Below, one piece after another: positions 46,495-55,259 of a DNA stretch of 64,000 bases. Location: contig NZ_JAMHFY010000026.1 in assembly GCF_023897015.1 (NCBI RefSeq), positions 1-64,000 on the forward strand, in the 5' to 3' direction. Made by a program: the position numbers and the translations under genes. Numbering within the stretch: the first letter of the stretch is position 1; each line of letters begins with the position of its first letter. The notes beneath the pieces were generated by a model. That model was not told the origin of the DNA. It saw only the letters and a program-made list of their open reading frames with translations, and made no database searches. The stretch comes from Desulfosporosinus nitroreducens. GTDB taxonomy: Bacteria > Bacillota > Desulfitobacteriia > Desulfitobacteriales > Desulfitobacteriaceae.

Positions 46495-47832
46495 TTGGAT
46501 CGACTCTTTGGAACTGATGGGGTGCGTGGTGTGGCGAACAGCCAGCTGACCCCCGATCTCGCTTTTCGGCTTGGTCAAGCCGGCGCTTATGTACTTAGCA
46601 AGGAGCATCCACACCCCCGAATCATAATCGGTAAAGATACCCGGATCTCTGGAGATATGCTGGAAGCGGCACTTATCTCTGGAATTTGCTCTGTTGGAGC
46701 GGATGTTTTGCGGGTAGGGGTATTACCAACGCCTGGAATCGCCCTCTTAACGCGTACTCTTGATGTTAGTGCCGGCGTCGTAATTTCGGCGTCCCATAAT
46801 CCTGTACAAGATAACGGAATTAAGTTTTTTGATTCAACAGGGTATAAATTGCCAGATGCTGTCGAAGATGAGATTGAAAGAATCGTAGTAAGTACAGAAA
46901 AGCCTTGGCAGACCCCGATTGGTGGGGAGATCGGACGGGTCATTGATGTAACCGATGCCGAATCGCGTTATAAAGATTTTCTTAAGTCGACTGTCGGGCG
47001 TCTGGATGGGATTAAAGTTGTTTTAGATTGTGCCAATGGAGCAGCATCGTTTGTCGGTCCCAAAGTATTACAAGAGGTTGGGGTTGAGGTAATCTCTATT
47101 TGTAATACACCCGATGGAGTAAATATTAATGCAGATTGTGGTTCAACACATCCGGAAAGGTTACAAAAGGCAGTTCTGGAACACAGTGCAGATCTTGGAT
47201 TAGCAATGGATGGAGATGCCGACCGCCTCATTGTGGTAGATGAACAAGGAACTATCTTAGACGGGGATTTCATCATACTAATTTGTGCCTTAGCCCAAAA
47301 ATCGAAGGGGAAATTAGCTCAGAATGCAGTCGTTGTTACCGTCATGAGCAACTTAGGCTTACATCTTGCCCTAAAAGGGGCAGGAATCCAAATCTATGAG
47401 ACACAAGTGGGTGACCGCTATGTCATGGAAGAATTAATCAGAACCGGTGCCCAGCTCGGCGGAGAGCAGTCTGGTCATATAATTTTCCTCGACAGCAACA
47501 CGACCGGGGATGGATTATTGACTGCCCTTCAGTTGTTATCTGTGATCAAGGAACGACAACTTCCGCTATCCATGCTCGCTTCTCAAATGCAACGCTTACC
47601 TCAGGTTCTCCTCAATGCTAGAGTTCAACATAAGGAACGTTTGATGAAAGATGCCAGAGTGCTTGCCAAAGTACATGAGGCTGAAGAAATACTCAACGGT
47701 CAAGGCAGAGTATTAGTTCGCCCCTCTGGAACAGAGTCTCTTATTCGAGTAATGGTTGAAGGTCCGGACCAACAAAAGTTAAAAGAATTAGCCCAAGAGG
47801 TTATTGACACTATTATGCAATGTGATGAATAA
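46495..47832 (+). CDS. glmM: Phosphoglucosamine mutase
   Basis: GlmM interconverts glucosamine-6-phosphate and glucosamine-1-phosphate for UDP-GlcNAc synthesis. The 445-residue protein has the standard order: [12 protein letters not shown] at the N-terminus, the phosphoserine loop [18 protein letters not shown] near residue 101, the metal loop [23 protein letters not shown] (sugar loop) and [16 protein letters not shown] (phosphate loop). It starts at TTG 46495 behind AAGGGAGGG. c-di-AMP regulation of GlmM through CdaA/CdaR is known in other Firmicutes. Confidence 0.97.
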   Translation: MDRLFGTDGVRGVANSQLTPDLAFRLGQAGAYVLSKEHPHPRIIIGKDTRISGDMLEAALISGICSVGADVLRVGVLPTPGIALLTRTLDVSAGVVISASHNPVQDNGIKFFDSTGYKLPDAVEDEIERIVVSTEKPWQTPIGGEIGRVIDVTDAESRYKDFLKSTVGRLDGIKVVLDCANGAASFVGPKVLQEVGVEVISICNTPDGVNINADCGSTHPERLQKAVLEHSADLGLAMDGDADRLIVVDEQGTILDGDFIILICALAQKSKGKLAQNAVVVTVMSNLGLHLALKGAGIQIYETQVGDRYVMEELIRTGAQLGGEQSGHIIFLDSNTTGDGLLTALQLLSVIKERQLPLSMLASQMQRLPQVLLNARVQHKERLMKDARVLAKVHEAEEILNGQGRVLVRPSGTESLIRVMVEGPDQQKLKELAQEVIDTIMQCDE

Positions 47833-47870
47833 AATACCAGTAGATAACTTTTGGATTTAGCTTATAATTA

Positions 47871-47922
47871 TTCATGTGCCTTTTTTAGTTAAGCATTATT
47901 AGCTTAATGGGAGGCACATGAA
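47871..47922 (+). terminator. Two-tier hairpin after glmM
   Basis: TTCATGTGCC pairs with GGCACATGAA, enclosing a second hairpin (TTAAGC/GCTTAA). A T-run lies in the left arm, not after the stem. It is a probable end of the glmM transcript, about 38 bases after the stop. Confidence 0.55.
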
Positions 47923-48039
47923 CTAACCAGTTCTCAATATTATCTCAGGCCGAACGATTAATAGGAAAGAAGGTGATGCTATACGTAATAGATAGTAAGG
48001 ATGCTTTTTGGATGGACAGTTGAATCAGTCAGGCAATAA

Positions 48040-48196
48040 TATAAGCGCCAGGACCTTAGCGGTTATTTATTTAAGGTCGACGAGGAAGAGGGTTATCGAA
48101 TGATTCGGCGGATCCCTCTCGGTGGCTTGTCACCGTAAAGCTTGCTTAAAACCGAAGAGTAATTTTCGGGACAAAGGCTAAGCTGACAAGACAAGG
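48040..48196 (+). ncRNA. glmS ribozyme: glmS ribozyme
   Basis: The conserved core is directly readable: AGCGCC after the cleavage point (between 48044 and 48045), the P2 stem GACCTTA...TTAAGGTC, ACGAGG, then GTTATCGAATGATTCGGCGG with CCCTC/CGG pairings, and the P3/P4 part (AGCTT...AAGCT around ACCGAA/TTTCGG). The ribozyme cuts its own RNA when bound to glucosamine-6-phosphate and so lowers glmS expression. It lies about 270 bases before the glmS start, with an apparent terminator between them. The 3' boundary is approximate. Confidence 0.95.
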
Positions 48197-48252
48197 GGAA
48201 GATGTGTTCAATTTGATCCCCCTTGCTTGTGTTGTCTAGAATCTGAATCAAC

Positions 48253-48289
48253 AAAGCCGTCCACTTTGGCCGGCTTTTATTATTTTTTA
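48253..48289 (+). terminator. Intrinsic terminator between ribozyme and glmS
   Basis: AAAGCCG pairs with CGGCTTT over an 11-base loop and is followed by TATTATTTTTT. A CAAGGGG/CCCCTTG pairing just upstream (48191-48224) could form an additional structure. Whether this region acts as an attenuator is not known. The 180 bases from here to glmS are AT-rich with no other feature than GAGAGGGG before the start. Confidence 0.7.
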
Positions 48290-48466
48290 GAGCAAAGGGA
48301 AGATTCCTAAGTTTCAGGTTAAATTATGAGTAACGTTGCAGGGTAAATGTTTTGTTTTTAGAGCTTTATGTAAAAGAAGCGTTTTAAAAGAAAAATCTTA
48401 AATTTTGCACATAAAGAGGACAAAGATATTAGGTACTAATATTTAGATTGAGAGGGGTAAACACAT

Positions 48467-50290
48467 ATGTGTGGTATCGTCGGATATATTGGAAATCAGG
48501 TTGCTATTCCCATTTTAGTGGACGGTTTGAAGAAATTAGAGTATAGAGGGTATGATTCAGCAGGGGTAGCCGTCTTAGATTGTGATAAAATCGTCGTTTC
48601 TAAAAGTGTAGGGAAGCTAGTGGCCTTAGAAGAAGAACTCGGACAGGTTTATTCCCAATCTTGCATTGGGATTGGACACACTCGGTGGGCGACTCATGGT
48701 CGACCTTCCCAGGTCAATGCTCACCCTCATTGCGATTGCAATAAGGATTTTGTGGTAGTGCACAATGGAATTATCGAAAATTACTTGGAATTAAAAGATA
48801 TGCTCATTGAAAAAGGGCATATCTTTGCCTCGGAAACTGATACAGAGGTTTTGGCCCACTTACTTGAAGACTACTATGAAGGAGACTTTGAGGGAGCTGT
48901 GCGCAAGGTTCTAAAGACGATCCGCGGGTCCTATGCAATGGTCGTTTTAAGACGCCAGGACCCGGATAAGCTGGTGGCTGCCCGCAAAGACAGTCCCATG
49001 GTGGTCGGGCTCGGAGACGGAGAGTTTTTTGTAGCTAGCGATATCACAGCGATTTTAAACTATACTCGTAAAGTCTATATTTTAGATGATGGTGAAATGG
49101 TAGTTATTACAGAAGATGGTGTTACGGTATCAGACTTCGAAGGGAACTCTCGTACGAAAGAAGTCTACGACGTAAAGTGGGATGCAGTGGCTGCTGAGAA
49201 GGGCGGATATGAGCACTTCATGCTCAAGGAAATCCATGAACAACCTAAAGCCCTAAAAGACACGATGTTAGGACGCTTGGAAGAAGATAAGGTTATTCTT
49301 CAGGAAGTAGATTTAACGCTTGAAGAATTAGCCCAAATTAATAAGGTTTATATCGTCGCTTGCGGTACAGCCTGGCATGCAGGATTGGTTGGTAAGACCT
49401 TGATAGAACGGTGGGCACATCTGCCTGTTGAAGTAGATATTGCTTCTGAATTTCGCTATCGTTCCCCCCTTGTAGATAAGCATACCCTAGTTGTGGTCGT
49501 GAGCCAGTCTGGAGAAACAGCCGATACCTTAGCGGCTCTGCGTGAAGCTAAAAACCGCGGTGCACGTGTAGTTGCGGTCACGAACGTGGTAGGCAGCACA
49601 GTATCCCGTGAAGCTCATGATGTGATCTTTACTTGGGCCGGTCCAGAGATCGCAGTAGCTTCGACGAAAGCCTACACAACCCAGTTGGAAGGAATGGTTT
49701 TACTTGGACTCTATCTCGCTCAGGTCAAAGGAACGTTGCCCTCTGAGAAGATCGGGGAGATTATCACTGCTCTGAAGAAGATTCCAGCTCAGGTTCAGGA
49801 GCTTTTGAATCAGGCTGGTCTAATTGAAGAATTAGCTAAGTCGTTTGCTAAAGTAGAAAATACCTTCTTCATTGGTCGTTCATTAGACTGGGCCGTCGCC
49901 ATGGAAGGATCTCTAAAACTGAAGGAAATCTCCTATATCCACGCCGAAGCTTATGCGGCAGGCGAGTTGAAACACGGCACATTAGCCTTGATCACGGAGA
50001 ATACACCCGTTATTGCGTTAGCGACCCAACGAGATGTGTTTGAAAAGACCATTTCCAATGTCAAAGAAGTTAAAGCACGGGATGCTAAAGTGATCGGACT
50101 AACCTATGAAGGAAACACCAGCATGGCAAAATCTGTTGATCATGTGATCTATATTCCGGAGACCATGGATGAGCTTTCGCCGATTCTCACAGTCATCCCC
50201 CTACAACTTTTATCGTACTATGTATCCGTTGCCAGAGGGTGCGATGTCGATAAGCCGAGAAATTTAGCGAAGAGCGTGACGGTGGAGTAG
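48467..50290 (+). CDS. glmS: Glutamine-fructose-6-phosphate aminotransferase
   Basis: GlmS makes glucosamine-6-phosphate from fructose-6-phosphate and glutamine. The 607-residue protein has the N-terminal nucleophile Cys2 in MCGIVGYIGNQ, GHTRWATHGRPS of the glutaminase domain, and two SIS domains with ACGTAWHAGLVGK, VSQSGETADTLAAL and the C-terminal DKPRNLAKSVTVE. All are diagnostic. It is the target of the ribozyme upstream and follows glmM. Confidence 0.98.
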   Translation: MCGIVGYIGNQVAIPILVDGLKKLEYRGYDSAGVAVLDCDKIVVSKSVGKLVALEEELGQVYSQSCIGIGHTRWATHGRPSQVNAHPHCDCNKDFVVVHNGIIENYLELKDMLIEKGHIFASETDTEVLAHLLEDYYEGDFEGAVRKVLKTIRGSYAMVVLRRQDPDKLVAARKDSPMVVGLGDGEFFVASDITAILNYTRKVYILDDGEMVVITEDGVTVSDFEGNSRTKEVYDVKWDAVAAEKGGYEHFMLKEIHEQPKALKDTMLGRLEEDKVILQEVDLTLEELAQINKVYIVACGTAWHAGLVGKTLIERWAHLPVEVDIASEFRYRSPLVDKHTLVVVVSQSGETADTLAALREAKNRGARVVAVTNVVGSTVSREAHDVIFTWAGPEIAVASTKAYTTQLEGMVLLGLYLAQVKGTLPSEKIGEIITALKKIPAQVQELLNQAGLIEELAKSFAKVENTFFIGRSLDWAVAMEGSLKLKEISYIHAEAYAAGELKHGTLALITENTPVIALATQRDVFEKTISNVKEVKARDAKVIGLTYEGNTSMAKSVDHVIYIPETMDELSPILTVIPLQLLSYYVSVARGCDVDKPRNLAKSVTVE

Positions 50291-50495
50291 GGTTTTGTTG
50301 GGTTATATTGGGTGTTGTTATGGTCCGAAAAAATACTGGTACTAGTAAAAAAATACTGTATACAAAATAAATGTTGTAACTGGATGATAAATACTGTAAC
50401 TAAAATTATGAATAAATATGCACCTGGAATGTGAGAAATCAAAAAGTTTGAGAAAAACGTCGAATAGTTTAATAAAGTAATAAGGTCATATAATA

Positions 50496-50537
50496 AGACG
50501 CTTACCCCTTAAGATTAAATTAAAGGGTAAGCGTCTC
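50496..50537. terminator. Bidirectional terminator between glmS and the DUF2178 gene
   Basis: AGACGCTTACCC pairs perfectly with GGGTAAGCGTCT, extended inside by TTAA/TTAA with one mismatch. It lies between converging genes. The ~200 bases after glmS before it are AT-rich with no gene. Confidence 0.75.
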
Positions 50538-50546
50538 AATATATAG

Positions 50547-51005
50547 TTAAGTGCGTTTATCATGATAAATATTAGCACCTATAGAAGCAATAACCATAAT
50601 AGAAGGCACAATTGCCACTCCTACAAAAATCCCTAGTAAGCCATTATATATTGTTGCATCCGTTAAGCCATTATATTTTATGACTCCTATGGCAACCATC
50701 GATAACGCAGTCAGTACAAGAAATAAATTAAGGGTGATTTTAAAAGCACTGCTTTCAGCCTTGAGGGTAACAAATTTTCTTCTTTCATCGGCATTCTGCT
50801 CATCTTCTTTAGTACGTTTACTATCCAGACCTCTATATACCTGACTGACACCGAATAGTACACATAAAATAGTGAAGAAGATACTTTTAACATTGCTTAC
50901 GGTATTCAAATCATGCGGATCATTTATCAAAAGTATAATATAAGCAACTGCTATTAGCAGGAAGGATACACCACTCCAAAAGCCTTTTTTATTATATATT
51001 TTCAT
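50547..51005 (-). CDS. DUF2178-like integral membrane protein
   Basis: The 152-residue protein has four hydrophobic segments (about residues 10-28, 42-58, 90-110 and 118-142). Between the second and third is a charged loop with KRTKEDEQNADERRKFVTLK, where the D-E-R followed by KAESSAF is typical of DUF2178/YozG-partner proteins. No function is established. The gene follows its XRE regulator with a 14-base overlap, a pairing seen repeatedly in Firmicutes. Confidence 0.75.
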   Translation of the reverse strand: MKIYNKKGFWSGVSFLLIAVAYIILLINDPHDLNTVSNVKSIFFTILCVLFGVSQVYRGLDSKRTKEDEQNADERRKFVTLKAESSAFKITLNLFLVLTALSMVAIGVIKYNGLTDATIYNGLLGIFVGVAIVPSIMVIASIGANIYHDKRT

Positions 51006-51207
51006 TTTTTAGATTTTCCTCCAAGCTATATAATGTTTCAATCGTAGTATTAAAAACTAAAGCGATTTTATATGCCAACATTATAGATGGATTGTACTTT
51101 TCTTTTTCAAGTGAAATAATAGTTCTATTTGAAACGAAAACCAAATCAGCCAATTGTTGTTGTGTCATATTTTTGCTAATTCGAAACTCCTTAATTTTAT
51201 TTTTCAA
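50992..51207 (-). CDS. XRE-family small transcriptional regulator
   Basis: The 71-residue protein is a single helix-turn-helix domain: IKEFRISKNMTQQQLADLVF, VSNRTIISLEKEKYNPSI, ALVFNTTIETLYS. It belongs to the short YozG/PlcR-like regulators that control a downstream membrane protein. It probably regulates itself. A 28-base palindrome lies 25 bases upstream of its start. Confidence 0.9.
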   Translation of the reverse strand: MKNKIKEFRISKNMTQQQLADLVFVSNRTIISLEKEKYNPSIMLAYKIALVFNTTIETLYSLEENLKNENI

Positions 51208-51231
51208 CGATTTACCAACTTTCTATAATAT

Positions 51232-51259
51232 GAAGTATGTTTCACGTGAAGTACACTTC
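51232..51259. promoter_or_regulatory. 28-base palindrome, possible XRE operator or parS-like site
   Basis: The dyad is centred at 51245/51246 with core TTCACGTGAA and outer arms GAAGT/ACTTC. The central 16 bases match the bacterial parS consensus (TGTTTCACGTGAAACA) at 14 positions. It lies just upstream of the XRE gene, so it may instead be that protein's operator. Confidence 0.55.
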
Positions 51260-51509
51260 GCATTATAATTGTAAACATAATATATTGTCAAGAGAATTGC
51301 TCTTGTCCAGCTTAATTAAATCTTTGAATTGGGTCCAAGGTTAACATATTTGCATGGAGTTCTAATATTGTCCCGCTCCTCTAGATTAATCCGGATATTA
51401 AGATTATAAGCTTTGACAAACTGGGTAAACATAGGTATTAGTCTACAACTTTCTTTTATGGTATATTATGTTAAGTTTATTCGCCTTGAGGTCAAAAAGG
51501 ATGATTATA

Positions 51510-52328
51510 ATGGATACACTTTTATTTGGCATATCTGGTCTTCCGTTAGGAAACGGTTTCACCAAATTTAGTTATGCTAGTGGGATAGACTATGCTAAGT
51601 CAATAGGGCTTGATGCAATGGAGCTCCTTTTTGTCAGAAACGTTAATATTACGGATAACAATAAGGGCCTTATATTACAAGCCAAGTTAAAAAATAATTT
51701 TTATTTATCAGCACATGGCTCCCACTACATAAATTTAAATGCCAATGAATCGGTAAGACAGGAACAATCCATAGAAAGGATTTTAAAGGCTCTGGAAGGT
51801 CTGTCCAAAGTTGGAGGGAGGAGTCTAATCTTTCATCCAGGCTTTTACTTGGGAGACTCCAAAGAGGATGCGTATAATACCATAAGAGACAATTTATTAC
51901 GCCTTCCCCTAACCGGGGTAGATTATAGATTAGAGACAACTGGAAAGGGAACGCAATTCGGCACACTTGAGGAACTAGTGTCTTTGTGTAAAGAAATTAG
52001 CTCGTGTAAACTATGTATTGATTTTTCACACATACACGCTAGATACAACGGCAAACTAAAAGGGTTTAATGATTTTGCGATAATACTTCAGTATGTTTTT
52101 GATGAACTTGGAAAATCGGCTTTGGAAGACTTGCATATTCATATGGGAGGCGTAAATTACAATGAAAAAGGTGAGCGGAACCATCTACCGTTGTTAGAAA
52201 GTGACTTCAATTATGTGGATTGCCTGAAGGCTATAAAGTACTTTAACGTAGAAGGTTGCATAATAGCTGAAGGTCCTATGGTGGAAAAAGATGCACTGTT
52301 ACTAAAAGAAACCTTCGAAAGGCTTTGA
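51510..52328 (+). CDS. Endonuclease IV-like TIM-barrel protein
   Basis: The 272-residue protein belongs to the AP endonuclease family 2 / xylose isomerase-like barrel. Motifs such as SAHGSHYINLNANES, LIFHPGFYLGDS, CIDFSHIHARYNG, HIHMGG and EGPMVEKDALLL carry the expected metal ligands (His, His, Glu, Asp, His, His). It may repair abasic sites like Nfo, but sequence alone cannot exclude a sugar isomerase role. ATG 51510 was chosen over the earlier in-frame starts at 51468 and 51501 because AAAAGG is nine bases before it. Confidence 0.78.
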   Translation: MDTLLFGISGLPLGNGFTKFSYASGIDYAKSIGLDAMELLFVRNVNITDNNKGLILQAKLKNNFYLSAHGSHYINLNANESVRQEQSIERILKALEGLSKVGGRSLIFHPGFYLGDSKEDAYNTIRDNLLRLPLTGVDYRLETTGKGTQFGTLEELVSLCKEISSCKLCIDFSHIHARYNGKLKGFNDFAIILQYVFDELGKSALEDLHIHMGGVNYNEKGERNHLPLLESDFNYVDCLKAIKYFNVEGCIIAEGPMVEKDALLLKETFERL

Positions 52329-52351
52329 TTGTTGGTTCCGTCGCACGTTGG

Positions 52352-52382
52352 TGGACGAATGTTCTGAGGAAACTTTTTGTTT
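52352..52382 (+). repeat. Direct repeat, left copy
   Basis: TGGACG plus ATGTTCTGAGGAAACTTTTT and GTTT recur at 54108-54139, the 24-base part being identical. The two copies bracket the amino acid permease gene. The rest of the gap between 52329 and 52621 holds nothing else I recognise. Confidence 0.8.
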
Positions 52383-52621
52383 AGGGGGTCGCACTTTTGC
52401 GCAGAATATACAATTGAGTGTAGAGATCGAAGGGTTTGCGGATTTGTCGCTGAGAATGACTGGGAATTCTAAGAATGTTTGAAACTAGTTTGGTTATGAA
52501 AGACGCTTTCGATATAAATGATTCAAGACTAGCATTTATTTTTTTGAGACTTTATGTTACAGTAATTAAATTGCAAATATAATTTTTTCCTACAAAATAT
52601 TTGGTGATGAGGAGATTAATT

Positions 52622-53974
52622 ATGGAAAACGGACTAGAAAAAAAGTACGGCCTTATGACTGCTATAGCGATGGTCATTGGTATTGTAATCGGCAGCGGTG
52701 TATTTTTTAAAGCAGAGAAGGTTCTAACCGCTACCGGTGGCAATCTTCCACAGGGTATCTTGGCCTGGATCATCGGCGGAATAATAATGATTGTCTGTGC
52801 CTATGTTTTTGCAACCCTGGCCACTAGATATGAGAAAGTGAATGGTGTTGTTGACTACGCTGAAGCTGCTCTTGGCGGTAAGTACGCTTATTTTATTGGT
52901 TGGTTCATGGCAGCTATCTATTACCCAACTCTAACCTCTGTACTTGCATGGGTCTCTGCCAGATACACGTGTGTTTTGCTAGGATGGGATATAGTAGGGG
53001 CTGAAGCGATGGCCATTTCTGGCTTTTATCTGGTTGGAAGCTTTGCATTAAATGCTCTTTCTCCAAAGCTTGCTGGTAAGTTCCAGGTATCCACTACCAT
53101 GATTAAGATTGTACCTCTTGCACTGATGGCAGTTGTAGGGATAATCGTAGGTCTCGGAAACGGCATTTTGGTTAGTAACTTCACTAGTGGTGTCATTGCT
53201 AATGTGACTAGCGACTACCCGCTGTTTACTGCTGTTGTTGCTACCGCTTTCGCATATGAAGGCTGGATTATTGCAACTAGTATTAATGCTGAATTAAAGG
53301 ATGCAAAGAAAAATCTCCCTCGGGCACTTACCTTTGGGACAATGTTCGTGGCTTTGATTTACATCCTGTATTACACAGGACTTGCCGGGGCTGTTAGTAA
53401 CAGCGTTATGATGCAAGGTGGCGAAGCGGGAGCAAAGCTGGCATTTTCCACTGTATTCTCTAACATAGGAGGTACAGTTCTCTTCGTATTTGTTGTAATT
53501 TCTTGCTTAGGAACTTTGAATGGTTTGATGATGGGCTGCACCCGCGGTTTCTACTCTTTGGCGGCTAGAGATATGGGTCCTGAACCAAAAGTTTTTAAAT
53601 GCATCGACGTAAACACCAATATGCCGACTAACTCCTCAATTTTAGGGCTTCTGCTAAGCGGCGTTTGGCTGTTGTACTTCTTCGGTTCAAATCTGACACC
53701 TGTTCCTTGGTTTGGCCCGTTTAGTTTTGATAGTTCTGAACTGCCCATTGTTACCATCTATGCCATGTATATTCCCATTTTCATTATGATGATGGTTAAA
53801 GAAAAGTCTCTCAACTTTTTTAAACGTTTCCTCATGCCGTCATTTGCGATCTGCGCCTGTGTCTTCATGGTGATTGCTGCATTCTATGCTCATAGCAAGG
53901 CAGTGTGGTTCTACCTTATTATTTTCATCGTTATTATGGCTATTGGGATGATTATAAACCCTAAAAAGAAATAA
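52622..53974 (+). CDS. APC-family amino acid permease
   Basis: The 450-residue membrane protein has about 12 hydrophobic helices. It opens with GLMTAIAMVIGIVIGSGVFF, the conserved APC helix 1 with unwound G-S-G, and has the helix 6 region ATAFAYEGWIIATSINAELK. It should import an amino acid with H+ or by exchange; the substrate is unknown. ATG 52622 was chosen over an in-frame start at 52601, which would overlap the GAGGAG ribosome binding site. It is flanked by direct repeats. Confidence 0.92.
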   Translation: MENGLEKKYGLMTAIAMVIGIVIGSGVFFKAEKVLTATGGNLPQGILAWIIGGIIMIVCAYVFATLATRYEKVNGVVDYAEAALGGKYAYFIGWFMAAIYYPTLTSVLAWVSARYTCVLLGWDIVGAEAMAISGFYLVGSFALNALSPKLAGKFQVSTTMIKIVPLALMAVVGIIVGLGNGILVSNFTSGVIANVTSDYPLFTAVVATAFAYEGWIIATSINAELKDAKKNLPRALTFGTMFVALIYILYYTGLAGAVSNSVMMQGGEAGAKLAFSTVFSNIGGTVLFVFVVISCLGTLNGLMMGCTRGFYSLAARDMGPEPKVFKCIDVNTNMPTNSSILGLLLSGVWLLYFFGSNLTPVPWFGPFSFDSSELPIVTIYAMYIPIFIMMMVKEKSLNFFKRFLMPSFAICACVFMVIAAFYAHSKAVWFYLIIFIVIMAIGMIINPKKK

Positions 53975-53976
53975 AG

Positions 53977-54013
53977 TTGTAACATCTAAAGAGTTTCTTT
54001 CCAGATGTTACAA
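53977..54013 (+). terminator. Hairpin after the permease gene
   Basis: A perfect 11-bp stem (TTGTAACATCT with AGATGTTACAA) lies immediately after the stop codon, without a T-run. The rest of the 400-base gap to 54380 holds only the right repeat copy (54108-54139) and AT-rich sequence. Confidence 0.5.
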
Positions 54014-54107
54014 TCGTGAATGTTATCGCCTTCATTTCAAGGGATTGAATATGGAGGAGATAACACAGTAATATTTTTAGTACGGTATAGTGTCTTTTAT
54101 GTTTCCT

Positions 54108-54139
54108 TGGACGGTATGTTCTGAGGAAACTTTTTGTTT
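54108..54139 (+). repeat. Direct repeat, right copy
   Basis: This is the second copy of the repeat described at 52352-52382, in the same orientation, lying 134 bases after the permease stop. The flanking bases differ between copies. Confidence 0.8.
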
Positions 54140-54380
54140 GAAGAAAAACGTTTCTTTCCCTAGGCGGGGAAAGGAAGAGGGCTGGGGGTTCTTTCAAAGT
54201 CACAGGTCTTTATAGAAGCAGCACTTGAAATCTCCCTGATATTTGTATAGATTTACAAGTAGAAGGGAAAATGGCAATGTAGAAACTGTTTGCACGTTTG
54301 CATTAAGGCAAGGTTTGTGAATTTCAATACAGTAAAAAGCAGACAATGCGGTCGAAAGAAAATGATTGTTGGAGGTATTC

Positions 54381-55178
54381 ATGACTGGTGTTTGGTATTT
54401 TCGGGATAGTGAATTTCCTGATATAGAAATAAAATCTTGTAGTAATTCAGTTCATTCTTCTAAAAAACATGCTCATGAGGAGCTTTCAATAGGTTTGGTT
54501 GAAAAAGGGATTAGCGTAAATGAGTACCAGGGCCAAATGTTTGAAGTAAGTCCGGGTTATCTGATTATAATTCCTCCGGAAGTCATTCATAAGTGTTCAC
54601 CTCGGAGTTATGGGTGTTGGCAATTTAAGATGTTATACATACGTCCCTCATGGCTAAAGGCAGCGTTCGGCTTACAGACCATAGATTATATCTCAACGGT
54701 AAAACTGTTGGATAAGAATAATTTGAAGCAAACTACAAATCTGTTTCGAATATTACTAAGTAAGTTGCCAACGATACAGAAAGAAAGTTGTCTAATTCGT
54801 GAGTTGCCCAGACTGCTTAGTTTTGGATTTCTCCTTGAAGGGGACCAAGAATCCTTCGATAATCACAACATTAGGGCGCTTAAACTCTCCCGTGAGTATA
54901 TGGAAGACAATTATTTAGACAGAATCACTCTGGACAACTTGGCCAACGTCTCTGGACTAAGTAAATATCATCTTATAAGACTGTTCAACAAAATATGTGG
55001 TATCTCTCCACATGGATATTTAACGATGTTGCGAATTAATCACGCCAAAAAGGAGTTGCATAAAAACATTTCTATTGCTGAAGTAGCGGCTAAAGCAGGA
55101 TTTTATGATCAGAGCCATTTTTCTAAAACATTCAAACAATACTTAGGTATTACACCGGATTATTATAGAAGAGCTTAA
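54381..55178 (+). CDS. AraC-family transcriptional regulator
   Basis: The 265-residue protein has an N-terminal cupin-like ligand domain (HAHEELSIGLVEKG, IIIPPEVIHKCSP) and a C-terminal double helix-turn-helix (NLANVSGLSKYHLIRLFNK, ISIAEVAAKAGFYDQSHFSK) ending in LGITPDYYRRA, the usual AraC signature. ATG 54381 is preceded by GGAGGT at five bases. It probably controls the DMT transporter gene next to it. Confidence 0.93.
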   Translation: MTGVWYFRDSEFPDIEIKSCSNSVHSSKKHAHEELSIGLVEKGISVNEYQGQMFEVSPGYLIIIPPEVIHKCSPRSYGCWQFKMLYIRPSWLKAAFGLQTIDYISTVKLLDKNNLKQTTNLFRILLSKLPTIQKESCLIRELPRLLSFGFLLEGDQESFDNHNIRALKLSREYMEDNYLDRITLDNLANVSGLSKYHLIRLFNKICGISPHGYLTMLRINHAKKELHKNISIAEVAAKAGFYDQSHFSKTFKQYLGITPDYYRRA

Positions 55179-55259
55179 GTATAACCTTGGAACAATTTTT
55201 TCCTATATTTTTTCTTTTACAGGCCGTAAAATATGACAAAACGGCTAGGAGGACAGCAG

